DNA of 18,010 bases. It comes from an uncultured Clostridia bacterium (GTDB lineage: Bacteria > Bacillota > Clostridia > HGM11514). Location: contig CABSMD010000028.1 in assembly GCA_902478725.1 (NCBI GenBank), forward strand, positions 1 to 18,010, read 5' to 3'. Position numbers and translations under genes: made by a program. Below, piece after piece: positions 1 to 7,131 of the stretch (position 1 is its first letter; every line of letters starts with the position of its first letter). The notes under the pieces are model-generated. The model made no database searches. It was not told the DNA's origin and saw nothing but the letters and a program-made list of their open reading frames with translations.

Positions 1-78
1 ATGGAAAGGGGTGCTGTGCGGCTTGGCAAAGAAAAACTCTTTCAAAAACAATTTATAAACAAGGGAGGATTTGAGAGT

Positions 79-2922
79 ATGAAAAATCTCAAAAAGGTAT
101 TGGCACTGACCGTAGTACTTTGCATGATCCTGGGTACTTTTGGTGCCATGACGGCTTCAGCGGCATTTACGGATGTTGCAGGTACAGAGTACGAAGAAGC
201 AGTTGAAACATTAGTGCCGTTGGGAATTATTGCCGGCTACGACGATGGTACATATAAGCCGGACCAGACGGTAACGAGAGCTGAAATGGCAGCTTTTGTA
301 GTACGTGAAATGGGTTTGGCCGAGGCAGCGACAGCTGCGGGCGGCAGCAATCCGTTTAACGACGTAGCTGACGATCACTGGGCGCTTGGTTCGATCAAGA
401 TTGCGGCTAACTACAAGATCATCGTTGGTGACGGCTATGGCACCTTCCGTCCGGATGACGAGGTTACCTTTGCCGAAGCGGTAAAGATGGTTGTCTGCAT
501 GCTGGGTTATGAACTCAGAGCGCAGCAGAAGGGTAAGTTCCCGGATGGTTACCTCATTGAAGGTACTACCCTGAAACTGACCACTGGTATGGGATTTGGT
601 TCTAACGACCCTGCTAAGAGGGGTACCGTTGCGCAGTTGATGTACAACGCGCTGGAAGTTCCGCTGATGGAAGTTACTGTTTTCACAGAAACGCAGTATC
701 AGCTGGAGATCACCAATAAGACCCTGTTGTACAACAACCTTGAAGTTATCAAGGAATATGGTACGGTTATCGCAACCGAGACTGCTGCTGTATCCGGTAA
801 CACCGCGAAGATCGGTGAAGCTAGAGTTCAGCAGGAAGGTACCAACTATGTGCGCACCATGAAGGTCGGCAAAACCGATCCGACTCCGCTGGTTGGTGAA
901 AGCGTTATCTACTACTATAAGTATGACACCAGAAACAACAACACGCTGACCCTGCTGTCAGTTGTAAGAGATACTTCCAGAAACGATACTATGGTCATTC
1001 AGGCCAGCGACATCGACTATGTTGATGAAAACAATGGCAGACTGTACTACTGGGAAGACAAGGAAGCTGATTACGACACTGACTATGTGACCTTGGCTGA
1101 CGAGGCTGACATTACTCTGATGGTCAACAACTATGGTTCGGATGCTTATGCGTATGAGACGATCAACAATATCCCGAATGGTTATGTTAAGTTGATCGAC
1201 ACCAACCGTGACGGTATCTATGAGTCTGTTGTTGTAAATCAGTTCAAGAACTACAAGGTTGACGGTGTTGATACCGATGACAAGACTGTTACGCTGGATA
1301 ATGGTTCTGACCTGAAGCTGGACGCTGAGAAGCAGTCGACAGATATTCGCTTCAGCATTAAGGACAAAGACGGTCTGCCGCTTGAGATGGAGGACATTCA
1401 GGAAGACAACATTCTGTCTATCTTTGCTGAGACCGTAACGGATGACAGGGATGAATACATCAGCGACTCTAAGATCTTTAACATCATTGTTTCGACCGAT
1501 ACGGTTGAAGGTACGGTTACTGAGAAGCGTAAATCAGTAATTTTGATTGACGACACCAAGTATGAACTGTCTGACGAAGTTTCAATGGATGATTTTGATG
1601 TAGAGTCTACTGGAACATTCTATCTTGACTATACCGGAAACATTGCTTACAGCGACACCTCTTCGGCGGTGAATGATTATGCGTTCATCTACGATGTATA
1701 TGGTAGCGCTTCTACAAGAACCCTGAGCATGGAAGCCGTGACTTCTACGGGCGATATCGTAACGCTGGATGCTGCTACTAACTTCCGTATCGTTACCACG
1801 AACCCGCTTGACAAGGATGTCACTAAGGGCCCGTACAGCATGAAGAACGAGTCGGAAATCAGCGAAGCGTTAGATATGTTGAAAAAGCAGTTAGATGGTA
1901 CCAATGGATTTATCGCGTCGGTTGACACCAACAGCGCTGGTAAGTTCACTAAGATCTATCTGCCGGGTACGGCTCCTGAGACGATTCCGGATGATGCTAA
2001 GAAGACTTATGGATTCATGAAGTGGGAGACCTCTGGCGCTAACTACTACAACTCTGATCCTGCTATGCTGGGCGGATACATCATCGATTCTTCGACGGTT
2101 ATCTTTGAGATGCCGAACACCAAGAATTTTGATGGTGACGACGTCAACGTGCTTGGCAAGAACAACCTGAACAACACCACCTACTATAACTACACTTTGT
2201 ATGATGTAGATAAGAAGGGCGTTGCTAAGGCGATTGTTATTACCGCTAGCTCTGGTGACAACCTGGTAGATAAGCCGATCTCGATCATCAAGTCTGTTGC
2301 ATCTACCAAGAATTCTGATGGAGATACGGTTGACAGAGTCTACATGGTACAGAAGGGTGCTGAAGTCAGTGTTCTGACGGAAGACACTGGACTGTTTACT
2401 CCGGATTCTTCCGCTGAAGAGCAGTATGGTGAATCCGCAGCGATCGCATACGGTGCATATCCTGGTTCGGTTATCGTTTACAGCGCAAACAGCAAGAACG
2501 AGATCACTGAGAAAGATATGTGGCGTCTGTATCCGAGACCGGTTCCGGCTGACGAGTATGTTGAGAACTACTTCCGTACGATGTTCTATCAGACTTGGAA
2601 CAACTCCTGGACCTATCAGGGTAACGTACAGATGTTGATCAGCTATGGTCAGGTTACCAACAAGAATACCTCGGCAGGTACCTTTACCTTGAATGTATAC
2701 AACGAAGAGCAGAATCAGAACAGAACGATCGGTGTTGCATACAAGGGTGCGCGTGTCACGGTTGTTGATACTTCCAGATCGAATGAGGATGATATGGTAA
2801 CATACAATGGTACCAGCATCAGCGATGTGAAGGAAGGCTCCTACGTTCTGGTTCGTCAGAACAGAGGTAAGACCGAAGACATCGTAGTCTACAAAGAATT
2901 TGATCCGTTAAACGCTATCTAA
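79..2922 (+). CDS. SLH-domain exported surface protein
   Basis: A 947-residue exported protein, probably anchored to the cell wall. I chose ATG 79 because GGGAGG sits about 10 bases upstream and it opens a classic signal peptide: a Lys-rich start, a hydrophobic core, then cleavage near the Ala-Ser-Ala-Ala at residues 26-29. An in-frame ATG at position 1 lacks these features. Two S-layer homology repeats follow, at residues about 30-80 (with the TRAE motif) and 93-143 (with TFAE in its place). A third, degenerate repeat is at about 155-193, ending in QLMYNAL. SLH triplets normally bind pyruvylated secondary wall polymers. The remaining ~750 residues are rich in Asp, Asn, Thr and Tyr and match no domain I recognise. 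Codon use is strongly biased (GGT, AAC, AAG, CTG) compared with the GC-richer genes to the right, which suggests high expression. It may be a major S-layer protein, but that is inference. Confidence 0.88.
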   Translation: MKNLKKVLALTVVLCMILGTFGAMTASAAFTDVAGTEYEEAVETLVPLGIIAGYDDGTYKPDQTVTRAEMAAFVVREMGLAEAATAAGGSNPFNDVADDHWALGSIKIAANYKIIVGDGYGTFRPDDEVTFAEAVKMVVCMLGYELRAQQKGKFPDGYLIEGTTLKLTTGMGFGSNDPAKRGTVAQLMYNALEVPLMEVTVFTETQYQLEITNKTLLYNNLEVIKEYGTVIATETAAVSGNTAKIGEARVQQEGTNYVRTMKVGKTDPTPLVGESVIYYYKYDTRNNNTLTLLSVVRDTSRNDTMVIQASDIDYVDENNGRLYYWEDKEADYDTDYVTLADEADITLMVNNYGSDAYAYETINNIPNGYVKLIDTNRDGIYESVVVNQFKNYKVDGVDTDDKTVTLDNGSDLKLDAEKQSTDIRFSIKDKDGLPLEMEDIQEDNILSIFAETVTDDRDEYISDSKIFNIIVSTDTVEGTVTEKRKSVILIDDTKYELSDEVSMDDFDVESTGTFYLDYTGNIAYSDTSSAVNDYAFIYDVYGSASTRTLSMEAVTSTGDIVTLDAATNFRIVTTNPLDKDVTKGPYSMKNESEISEALDMLKKQLDGTNGFIASVDTNSAGKFTKIYLPGTAPETIPDDAKKTYGFMKWETSGANYYNSDPAMLGGYIIDSSTVIFEMPNTKNFDGDDVNVLGKNNLNNTTYYNYTLYDVDKKGVAKAIVITASSGDNLVDKPISIIKSVASTKNSDGDTVDRVYMVQKGAEVSVLTEDTGLFTPDSSAEEQYGESAAIAYGAYPGSVIVYSANSKNEITEKDMWRLYPRPVPADEYVENYFRTMFYQTWNNSWTYQGNVQMLISYGQVTNKNTSAGTFTLNVYNEEQNQNRTIGVAYKGARVTVVDTSRSNEDDMVTYNGTSISDVKEGSYVLVRQNRGKTEDIVVYKEFDPLNAI

Positions 2923-2943
2923 TATAGCTGATAAGGGATGTTA

Positions 2944-2979
2944 GGAAGGCTGGCACAATAGTGCCGGTCTTCCTTTTTT
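2944..2979 (+). terminator. Rho-independent terminator of the SLH gene
   Basis: A 13-bp stem (2944-2956 with 2961-2973, two G-U wobbles) with loop AATA is followed by six T residues at 2974-2979. It lies 22 bases after the SLH stop codon. Confidence 0.9.
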
Positions 2980-2988
2980 ATATGAAAT

Positions 2989-3021
2989 AAGATGCCCACA
3001 ACCAAAGGTTGTGGGCATCTT
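2989..3021 (-). terminator. Terminator hairpin of the GH20 gene
   Basis: A perfect 15-bp inverted repeat (2989-3003 with 3007-3021) with a 3-base loop lies just past the stop codon of the minus-strand GH20 gene. Read on the minus strand it is followed by CTTATTTCAT, a moderate T-rich tail. It sits back to back with the SLH terminator, so the two convergent genes are insulated from each other. Confidence 0.75.
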
Positions 3022-3048
3022 CATTATGGTTTCTCAAAAATCAAGAAA

Positions 3049-4845
3049 TTATAAAATAGAGGACGGTGTAGCCAAACGCTGATATCTGTTCATATACTTG
3101 GAGAGGGGAAGTCTTTGCACTTCAAGCTCTTCAATACAGGGCAGGCGGCCACTAATATATTGGTTGATTGTATCAATCGCATAGGTAAGTCGTTCGATTA
3201 TACCTCCATAGCGGACAAGCAATACCTCCAGACCGAAAGGCTTGTATGTAGCAAGCCATTGTTCACGATGCAGCTTCGAAAGCGCTATGTAGTCTTCCCG
3301 CAGGGCAGGCAGTACAGAACCTGCCAGTTGCTTTAAATAGTCCCTGTCGCCCTTGAGATAGCGATCGCGCAGGTTAAGACGGATATCGATTTTGATCGTA
3401 GCAATTGTAAAAAGTAAGATAGCATATTTGTACCATTCTTGATTATTTCCGGATTGTAATTCATACTCTTTTAGCACATCTAAGGCTTTTTGAAACTTGG
3501 TGCTATCGGTATTCATAGTACCAAGGTTGTAAAAAATATCATTGTAGATTTCTTCCTTGCCGGGTCCCATCCCCTGCTTTTCTTCCATGTTGAAGACACC
3601 CATAGCCTCAAATGCCTTCCGATCCATTTTGGTCAGAAACTCACCGGCGGACAGAATGTCCTCCTCTGTACAGCCCATTCCACGATAACAATGTTCGGAA
3701 AAAACAGGGAGCAGGGACAGTGTCAGAAAATGATTTGTTTCGCAGCCATCGTCTTCCCACATGGTAGCAAAAACCGTTTTTACATCCGCCTTCATACATT
3801 CCTTTAAGGCCAGCTCTGATGTCATTAATGTAAACTCGCGCCGCGGCAAAAATCCAGCCCATGTCCAAATTCCTCCACCAAATATAATTTCCTTATTCAT
3901 AGCTTTATGCTTTTGGATCATGCCACGGTACATTTTCTCGTCGGTGTTGTAATAATCCCAATACACCATGTCAACGTCAGGAATTTGATCGATTACATCC
4001 TGCGGTATGACTGCGTCAAGGTCATAATAAGCATGGTTCTTGGAGCCTAAACGGTAGAACATGTCGCTCCACATCATTGGCTTAAAATCGTGCTGTTTAC
4101 AGATAGCAACAACCCGGTTCAGATGCCGGTTCAATATTTCAAAGCGGTTTTGGTAACCATGCCGATCCAGATATTTTCCTAAACCGACATTATGAGCCTC
4201 ATCCATGCCAATGTGGATCCGTTTGGAACGGAAGCAGCGGCGCAAGGTGCGGATCGCCGCGTCGATAAACTCGTAGGTCTTAGGCTCATCGATCAGTAAA
4301 ATATCTTCGGTATCACTAAATTGTGCCCCTTCCGGCCATTTCAGATACTGTGAAAGATGTGCCAGCGTTTGGACGCAAGGTACCAACTCTATACCCATGC
4401 TGTCGGCATAGTCGTCGATTTCGCGCAGTTCCTCCTCGGTATACCTGCCGCGCAGATAACCAAACCAGGGATACTCCTTGATTTCGTAAGTATCCTCGGT
4501 ATACAGCAGCAGGAGGTTCAAACCCAGTGCAGCCATATTGTCAATGTAACGTTTGACTGCTTCTACACGCATGACGCCATTTCTGGAGGCATCGAGCATC
4601 ACGCCGCAATCGCGAAAGACTGGTTTTTGTGTCATTTCGATCTGAGTACTTCCTGCCGTAATTTCTTTGGCAAGTAAAAAACAGCCGCGGGCGAAGGCCG
4701 GCTTTGAATTGTAGCCGATTTCAGCGGTCTGCCCATCGTATTTCACTGAAACTCCATCGTAGGAAACCGTACGAATTTCACCATCAAAATGGAATTTGAC
4801 CAAGTCGAATATAGTATCTCGGATTCTTTTTAATTCACCATTCAT
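3049..4845 (-). CDS. GH20-type beta-N-acetylhexosaminidase (cytoplasmic)
   Basis: A predicted exo-hexosaminidase that removes terminal GlcNAc/GalNAc residues by the GH20 substrate-assisted mechanism. The TIM barrel starts near FRDCGVMLDASR. The catalytic Asp-Glu pair is in HIGMDEAHNVGLGKYL (D219-E220 counted from the upstream ATG at 4857). The Trp-rich strands MMWSDMFYR and VYWDYYNTD also fit GH20. Absence of a signal peptide, the overall length and the helical C-terminal tail resemble the GH20C-type enzymes of streptococci, which act on short oligosaccharides inside the cell. I prefer the ATG at 4845 (598 residues): the GGAAGG ribosome site abuts the ATG at 4857 but lies about 10 bases from the one at 4845. 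The gene is monocistronic, with its own promoter and terminator. The family is well supported; the exact substrate is not. Confidence 0.85.
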   Translation of the reverse strand: MNGELKRIRDTIFDLVKFHFDGEIRTVSYDGVSVKYDGQTAEIGYNSKPAFARGCFLLAKEITAGSTQIEMTQKPVFRDCGVMLDASRNGVMRVEAVKRYIDNMAALGLNLLLLYTEDTYEIKEYPWFGYLRGRYTEEELREIDDYADSMGIELVPCVQTLAHLSQYLKWPEGAQFSDTEDILLIDEPKTYEFIDAAIRTLRRCFRSKRIHIGMDEAHNVGLGKYLDRHGYQNRFEILNRHLNRVVAICKQHDFKPMMWSDMFYRLGSKNHAYYDLDAVIPQDVIDQIPDVDMVYWDYYNTDEKMYRGMIQKHKAMNKEIIFGGGIWTWAGFLPRREFTLMTSELALKECMKADVKTVFATMWEDDGCETNHFLTLSLLPVFSEHCYRGMGCTEEDILSAGEFLTKMDRKAFEAMGVFNMEEKQGMGPGKEEIYNDIFYNLGTMNTDSTKFQKALDVLKEYELQSGNNQEWYKYAILLFTIATIKIDIRLNLRDRYLKGDRDYLKQLAGSVLPALREDYIALSKLHREQWLATYKPFGLEVLLVRYGGIIERLTYAIDTINQYISGRLPCIEELEVQRLPLSKYMNRYQRLATPSSIL

Positions 4846-4880
4846 GTGCCATATCATCCTTCCATACAGAATTTATCATT

Positions 4881-4909
4881 AGAATATCACTTTAAATAGA
4901 CAATGTAAA
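4881..4909 (-). promoter_or_regulatory. Sigma-A-like promoter of the GH20 gene
   Basis: On the minus strand TTTACA (4904-4909) and TATTCT (4881-4886) are separated by exactly 17 bases. Transcription would start about 30 bases upstream of the GH20 start codon. No obvious operator palindrome overlaps it. Confidence 0.65.
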
Positions 4910-4922
4910 TAGGTAAAAACAA

Positions 4923-4955
4923 AAAACAACCAAAAAACAGGTTTTTGGTTGTTTT
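4923..4955 (-). terminator. Terminator of the dehydrogenase gene
   Basis: A 14-bp AT-rich inverted repeat (4923-4936 with 4942-4955, 5-base loop) lies about 15 bases beyond the stop codon. On the minus strand the distal arm runs into a T-rich stretch down to about 4915. Confidence 0.8.
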
Positions 4956-4969
4956 ATCAGTTTTACTCA

Positions 4970-5902
4970 TTACAGGCTTTGAATCATCTGTCCAATCTGT
5001 TCCGCAGAGTAAAGAAGCTTTTGCCGTTCCTCCTCCGTGAAGTTGAACTGTAGTACCCGTTCCACGCCGTGAATACCAAGTACACTTGGCAGGCTAAGGC
5101 AGATGTTTTCGATCCCATAAAGGCCATCAATCAGGGTACTGGTCATATAAATCGCCTTCTGATTTTTTAAAATTACCTGGCAGATACTCGCGACCATAGA
5201 GGCGATTGCATAATAGGTAGCGCCCTTGCGCTTGATCACCTCAGCGCCGGAATTGCGAACGTCGAGCTCAATCTGTTCCTTGTCGATGTCAACACCATGC
5301 GTCTCGCAGAAAATATCCAGCGGCATACCGCTGATGTGAACCGAGCTCCATACCGGAAATTGGCTGTCACCGTGCTCGCCTGCGATAAAGCCGTGCACAT
5401 TTTTCACATCAACATCTGCCTTTTGGCTCAATAAGTAACGGAAGCGCGCACTGTCCAATACCGCACCGGTTCCAAATACCGTACCTGTGGGCAGGCCACT
5501 GACCTTCTGCACGACATAGGTGAGGATATCAACCGGATTCGAAACGACCATAATCACGCCGCCATTGTAATATTGCATCAAGTTTTTTGTAATTCCTTCT
5601 ATAATACCGACATTCTTCTTGGCAAGGTCAAGCCTGGTTTCCCCTGGCTTCCTGCCAACCCCGGCTGAAATAACAATGATGTCGCTGTCGGCAACGTCCG
5701 AAATCTCCCCAGCGTGCACGTTCATTTCGCCCAGTGCAGAAAGCCCGTGGCTGATATCCATTGCTTCCCCTTCGGCCTTGGCCATGTTGATGTCAGTAAT
5801 CACAAGCTCGGATGCGACATTTTTCATTACCAATGAATAAGCGATTGTCGCGCCAACTGCCCCAGCCCCGATCACCGTGATTTTTGAGTGTTTTCTTAGC
5901 AT
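4970..5902 (-). CDS. LDH/MDH-family 2-hydroxyacid dehydrogenase
   Basis: A 310-residue NAD-dependent L-lactate/malate dehydrogenase-family enzyme that interconverts a 2-oxoacid (pyruvate or oxaloacetate) and its L-2-hydroxyacid. The Rossmann motif GAGAVG is at residues 12-17 and Asp37 should bind the NAD ribose. The catalytic set is complete: R90 in PGETRLDL, D150 and R153 in VLDSAR, H177 in GEHGDS, and T229 in ATYYAIA. The general sequence, including GETRLDLAKKN, looks like clostridial genes annotated as L-lactate dehydrogenase. However, the residue just before KPGETR is Arg84. That is the classical specificity position 102, where LDHs have Gln and malate dehydrogenases have Arg. The substrate is therefore uncertain, and I give no symbol. 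The start ATG follows TAGGA at a normal distance. The gene is monocistronic with its own promoter. Confidence 0.88.
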   Translation of the reverse strand: MLRKHSKITVIGAGAVGATIAYSLVMKNVASELVITDINMAKAEGEAMDISHGLSALGEMNVHAGEISDVADSDIIVISAGVGRKPGETRLDLAKKNVGIIEGITKNLMQYYNGGVIMVVSNPVDILTYVVQKVSGLPTGTVFGTGAVLDSARFRYLLSQKADVDVKNVHGFIAGEHGDSQFPVWSSVHISGMPLDIFCETHGVDIDKEQIELDVRNSGAEVIKRKGATYYAIASMVASICQVILKNQKAIYMTSTLIDGLYGIENICLSLPSVLGIHGVERVLQFNFTEEERQKLLYSAEQIGQMIQSL

Positions 5903-5925
5903 AGTTTTCCTATCTCCATTTCTGT

Positions 5926-5948
5926 GGCCCCGTCTGACACCCAGCGGG
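5926..5948 (-). other. Weak GC hairpin in the dehydrogenase leader
   Basis: Between the promoter and start codon of the dehydrogenase gene, CCCCG and CGGGG can pair around a ~13-base interior. It could form in the leader RNA, but it is short and has no T-run. Function unknown. Confidence 0.3.
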
Positions 5949-5978
5949 GTTTAATTCAATTTTTTTCATACCCTACCT

Positions 5979-6007
5979 ATTCTATCATTGTGAATGTGTC
6001 CGGTCAA
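5979..6007 (-). promoter_or_regulatory. Promoter of the dehydrogenase gene
   Basis: On the minus strand TTGACC (6002-6007) and TAGAAT (5979-5984) are spaced by 17 bases, with an extended -10 TGA just before TAGAAT. It predicts a ~70-base leader. The remaining stretch up to about 6150 is AT-rich and I see no gene or further signal in it. Confidence 0.72.
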
Positions 6008-6152
6008 TCCAAAACATGACAAACAATTGTAGAAATAGCGCGATATTTTACCATATTTTTAGTATACTCTGATGGGTAAAATCTATCCTTTCTATTGGCA
6101 AAAAGGAACAAAAAATGATTTACAAATAATGATACCAAAAATAGTTCAGATG

Positions 6153-6161
6153 TGCTATAAT
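6153..6161 (+). promoter_or_regulatory. Extended -10 promoter in front of repeat copy 1
   Basis: TGC followed by TATAAT at 6156-6161 forms an extended -10 box, with no good -35 hexamer at 16-18 bases. Transcription would begin within the first bases of the 73-nt repeat copy 1. The copy 3 locus has the same TATAATGTAAGCAA arrangement, while sequence further upstream differs. Confidence 0.55.
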
Positions 6162-6162
6162 G

Positions 6163-6235
6163 TAAGCAACTCACTTTTCGTCAGAAAGGTATCTGCCCGC
6201 ATAAAAATTTAATTCAGGGAAAAGAGAGTTGCTTA
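6163..6235 (+). repeat. 73-nt inverted-repeat element, copy 1
   Basis: The 5' arm 6163-6179 pairs with the 3' arm 6219-6235: 10 bp, one A/A mismatch, then 6 bp. Relative to copies 3 and 4, one T-A pair of the stem is replaced by C-G, changed on both arms. Confidence 0.8.
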
Positions 6236-6259
6236 AGGCAATAGAAGGATGAAATATTG

Positions 6260-6331
6260 TAAACAACTTTGGTTTCAACAGGAAAGTAGCTGCCATTTTC
6301 AAATTTTATTCAGAGGAAGCGAAGTTACTTT
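6260..6331 (+). repeat. 73-nt inverted-repeat element, copy 2 (diverged)
   Basis: The most divergent copy, 72 nt long. Arms 6260-6276 and 6315-6331 still pair over most of their length, with wobbles and a few mismatches. The loop keeps AGCTGCC and TTATTCA. It starts exactly 97 bases after copy 1. Confidence 0.65.
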
Positions 6332-6348
6332 CTAAAATTTAATATTTG

Positions 6349-6357
6349 TGATATAAT
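6349..6357 (+). promoter_or_regulatory. Probable promoter of the cytidylate-kinase-like gene
   Basis: An extended -10, TGA plus TATAAT (6352-6357), lies 54 bases before the start codon. The -35 position (TTTCTA, 6329-6334) is poor and overlaps the 3' arm of repeat copy 2, so folding or protein binding there could affect initiation. Confidence 0.5.
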
Positions 6358-6411
6358 AAAAACAGGTAGGATATTACCAGCATATGCATTTTAGAAAGGC
6401 GGGGTGTAACT

Positions 6412-7029
6412 ATGTCGAGCAATATTATCACCATTTCACGTCAATTTGGCAGCGGCGGCCGGGAGATCGGAAAATCTTTGGCAGAACGATTGCATGTCCC
6501 GTTTTATGATAAGGAGATTTTGATCCGGGCCGCGCAGGAAAGTGGGATCAGTCAAAGCCTTTTTGAGGACGCTGACGAACAGCCGACCAACAGCTTTCTG
6601 TATTCTTGGGCGTTTGCCGGTCAGCCCTTTGTCGGCAGCTTCGCGGGTTACAATGACTGTATCACAAATGATAAGCTGTTTGCGCTCATGGCGGAAACGA
6701 TTGAGAAGATCGCAAAGGAAGGGTCCTGTGTCATCGTCGGGCGCTGCGCGGATTATATCCTGCGTGACTGCGCCAGTACGGTATCGGTGTTCGTCCATAC
6801 CGATATGCAGAGACGGATCGAACGGGTCATGGAGCTTAATAAGCTTACTGAGGAACAGGCGAGAAATTTTATCAAGAAGACGGATAAGCGCCGTGCCAGC
6901 TACTACAACTTCTATGCCGATGGAAAATGGGGGCTGGCCTCCAACTACGACCTCTCTGTTAATTCGGGGCGGCTTGGTATCAATCGCTCGGTAGAGGTAA
7001 TCCAATACTTTGTGGAACAGTTTTCATAG
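6412..7029 (+). CDS. Cytidylate-kinase-like P-loop protein
   Basis: A 205-residue protein of the cytidylate kinase-like family (Cytidylate_kin2 type), a P-loop nucleotide-binding group common in Clostridia whose members mostly lack a proven substrate. The N-terminus has ITISRQFGSGGREIGKSLA, with the Gly-rich phosphate loop at residues 12-21. CVIVGRCADYIL at 106-117 matches the usual second core strand of these kinases. An Arg/Lys-rich lid-like segment follows (RRIERVM, then KKTDKRRASYYNFY at 155-168). The unusual SGGREIG loop differs from canonical Cmk GxxGxGKST, so CMP kinase activity should not be assumed. The ATG is preceded by AAGGCGGGG at about 7 bases. The gene is monocistronic, preceded by repeat pair A and closed by a strong bidirectional terminator. 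Confidence 0.82.
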   Translation: MSSNIITISRQFGSGGREIGKSLAERLHVPFYDKEILIRAAQESGISQSLFEDADEQPTNSFLYSWAFAGQPFVGSFAGYNDCITNDKLFALMAETIEKIAKEGSCVIVGRCADYILRDCASTVSVFVHTDMQRRIERVMELNKLTEEQARNFIKKTDKRRASYYNFYADGKWGLASNYDLSVNSGRLGINRSVEVIQYFVEQFS

Positions 7030-7084
7030 GGCATACAAGCCCCAGAGCTATTTTGTGTTTTTGCTGCAATAGACGAAATAGACG

Positions 7085-7126
7085 AAACCGCCGCGCGGGA
7101 GGCTCTCCCGCGCGGCGGTTTTTATA
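7085..7126 (+). terminator. Bidirectional GC-rich terminator between kinase-like and MATE genes
   Basis: A perfect 17-bp inverted repeat (7085-7101 with 7105-7121, loop GCT) followed by T residues to 7123. It serves the + strand kinase-like gene and probably the convergent minus-strand MATE gene as well. Just before it, the 9-base unit AATAGACGA is repeated in tandem (about 7069-7086), of no evident function. Confidence 0.9.
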
Positions 7127-7131
7127 TACAG

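Larger units (their letters stand above)
6163..6331 (+). ncRNA. Tandem pair A of a 73-nt structured element (putative leader or small RNA)
   Basis: Two head-to-tail copies (6163-6235 and 6260-6331) with a 97-nt period lie upstream of the cytidylate-kinase-like gene. Each forms a long stem closing a ~39-nt loop with the conserved cores CTGCC and ATTCA. An extended -10 box lies immediately before copy 1, so the RNA would start with the first stem. A second extended -10 at 6349-6357 follows copy 2, so the pair could be either a separate RNA or the 5' part of a longer transcript. Nothing I know of the common riboswitch consensus sequences matches it. The structure is well supported by covariation with the second locus; its function is unknown. 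Confidence 0.5.

Noticed and set aside
1..78. ATG at position 1 as the start of the SLH gene
   Set aside because: It would bury the signal peptide 26 residues inside the protein, and the GGGAGG ribosome site belongs to ATG 79.
5985..6007. TTGTGAA half-site inside the dehydrogenase promoter, suggesting a Rex redox operator
   Set aside because: The required second half (TTCACAA after a 4-base gap) is absent, so only one half-site is present, which is expected by chance in AT-rich DNA.
6436..7005. A 189-codon open frame antisense to the cytidylate-kinase-like gene
   Set aside because: It lies fully inside a well-supported gene, lacks a ribosome site and has a composition typical of a reverse-strand shadow.
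7069..7086. Short tandem repeat AATAGACGA x2 as an attachment site or microsatellite
   Set aside because: Only two units, no flanking mobile genes, and it sits directly before a terminator. Most likely chance or slippage.
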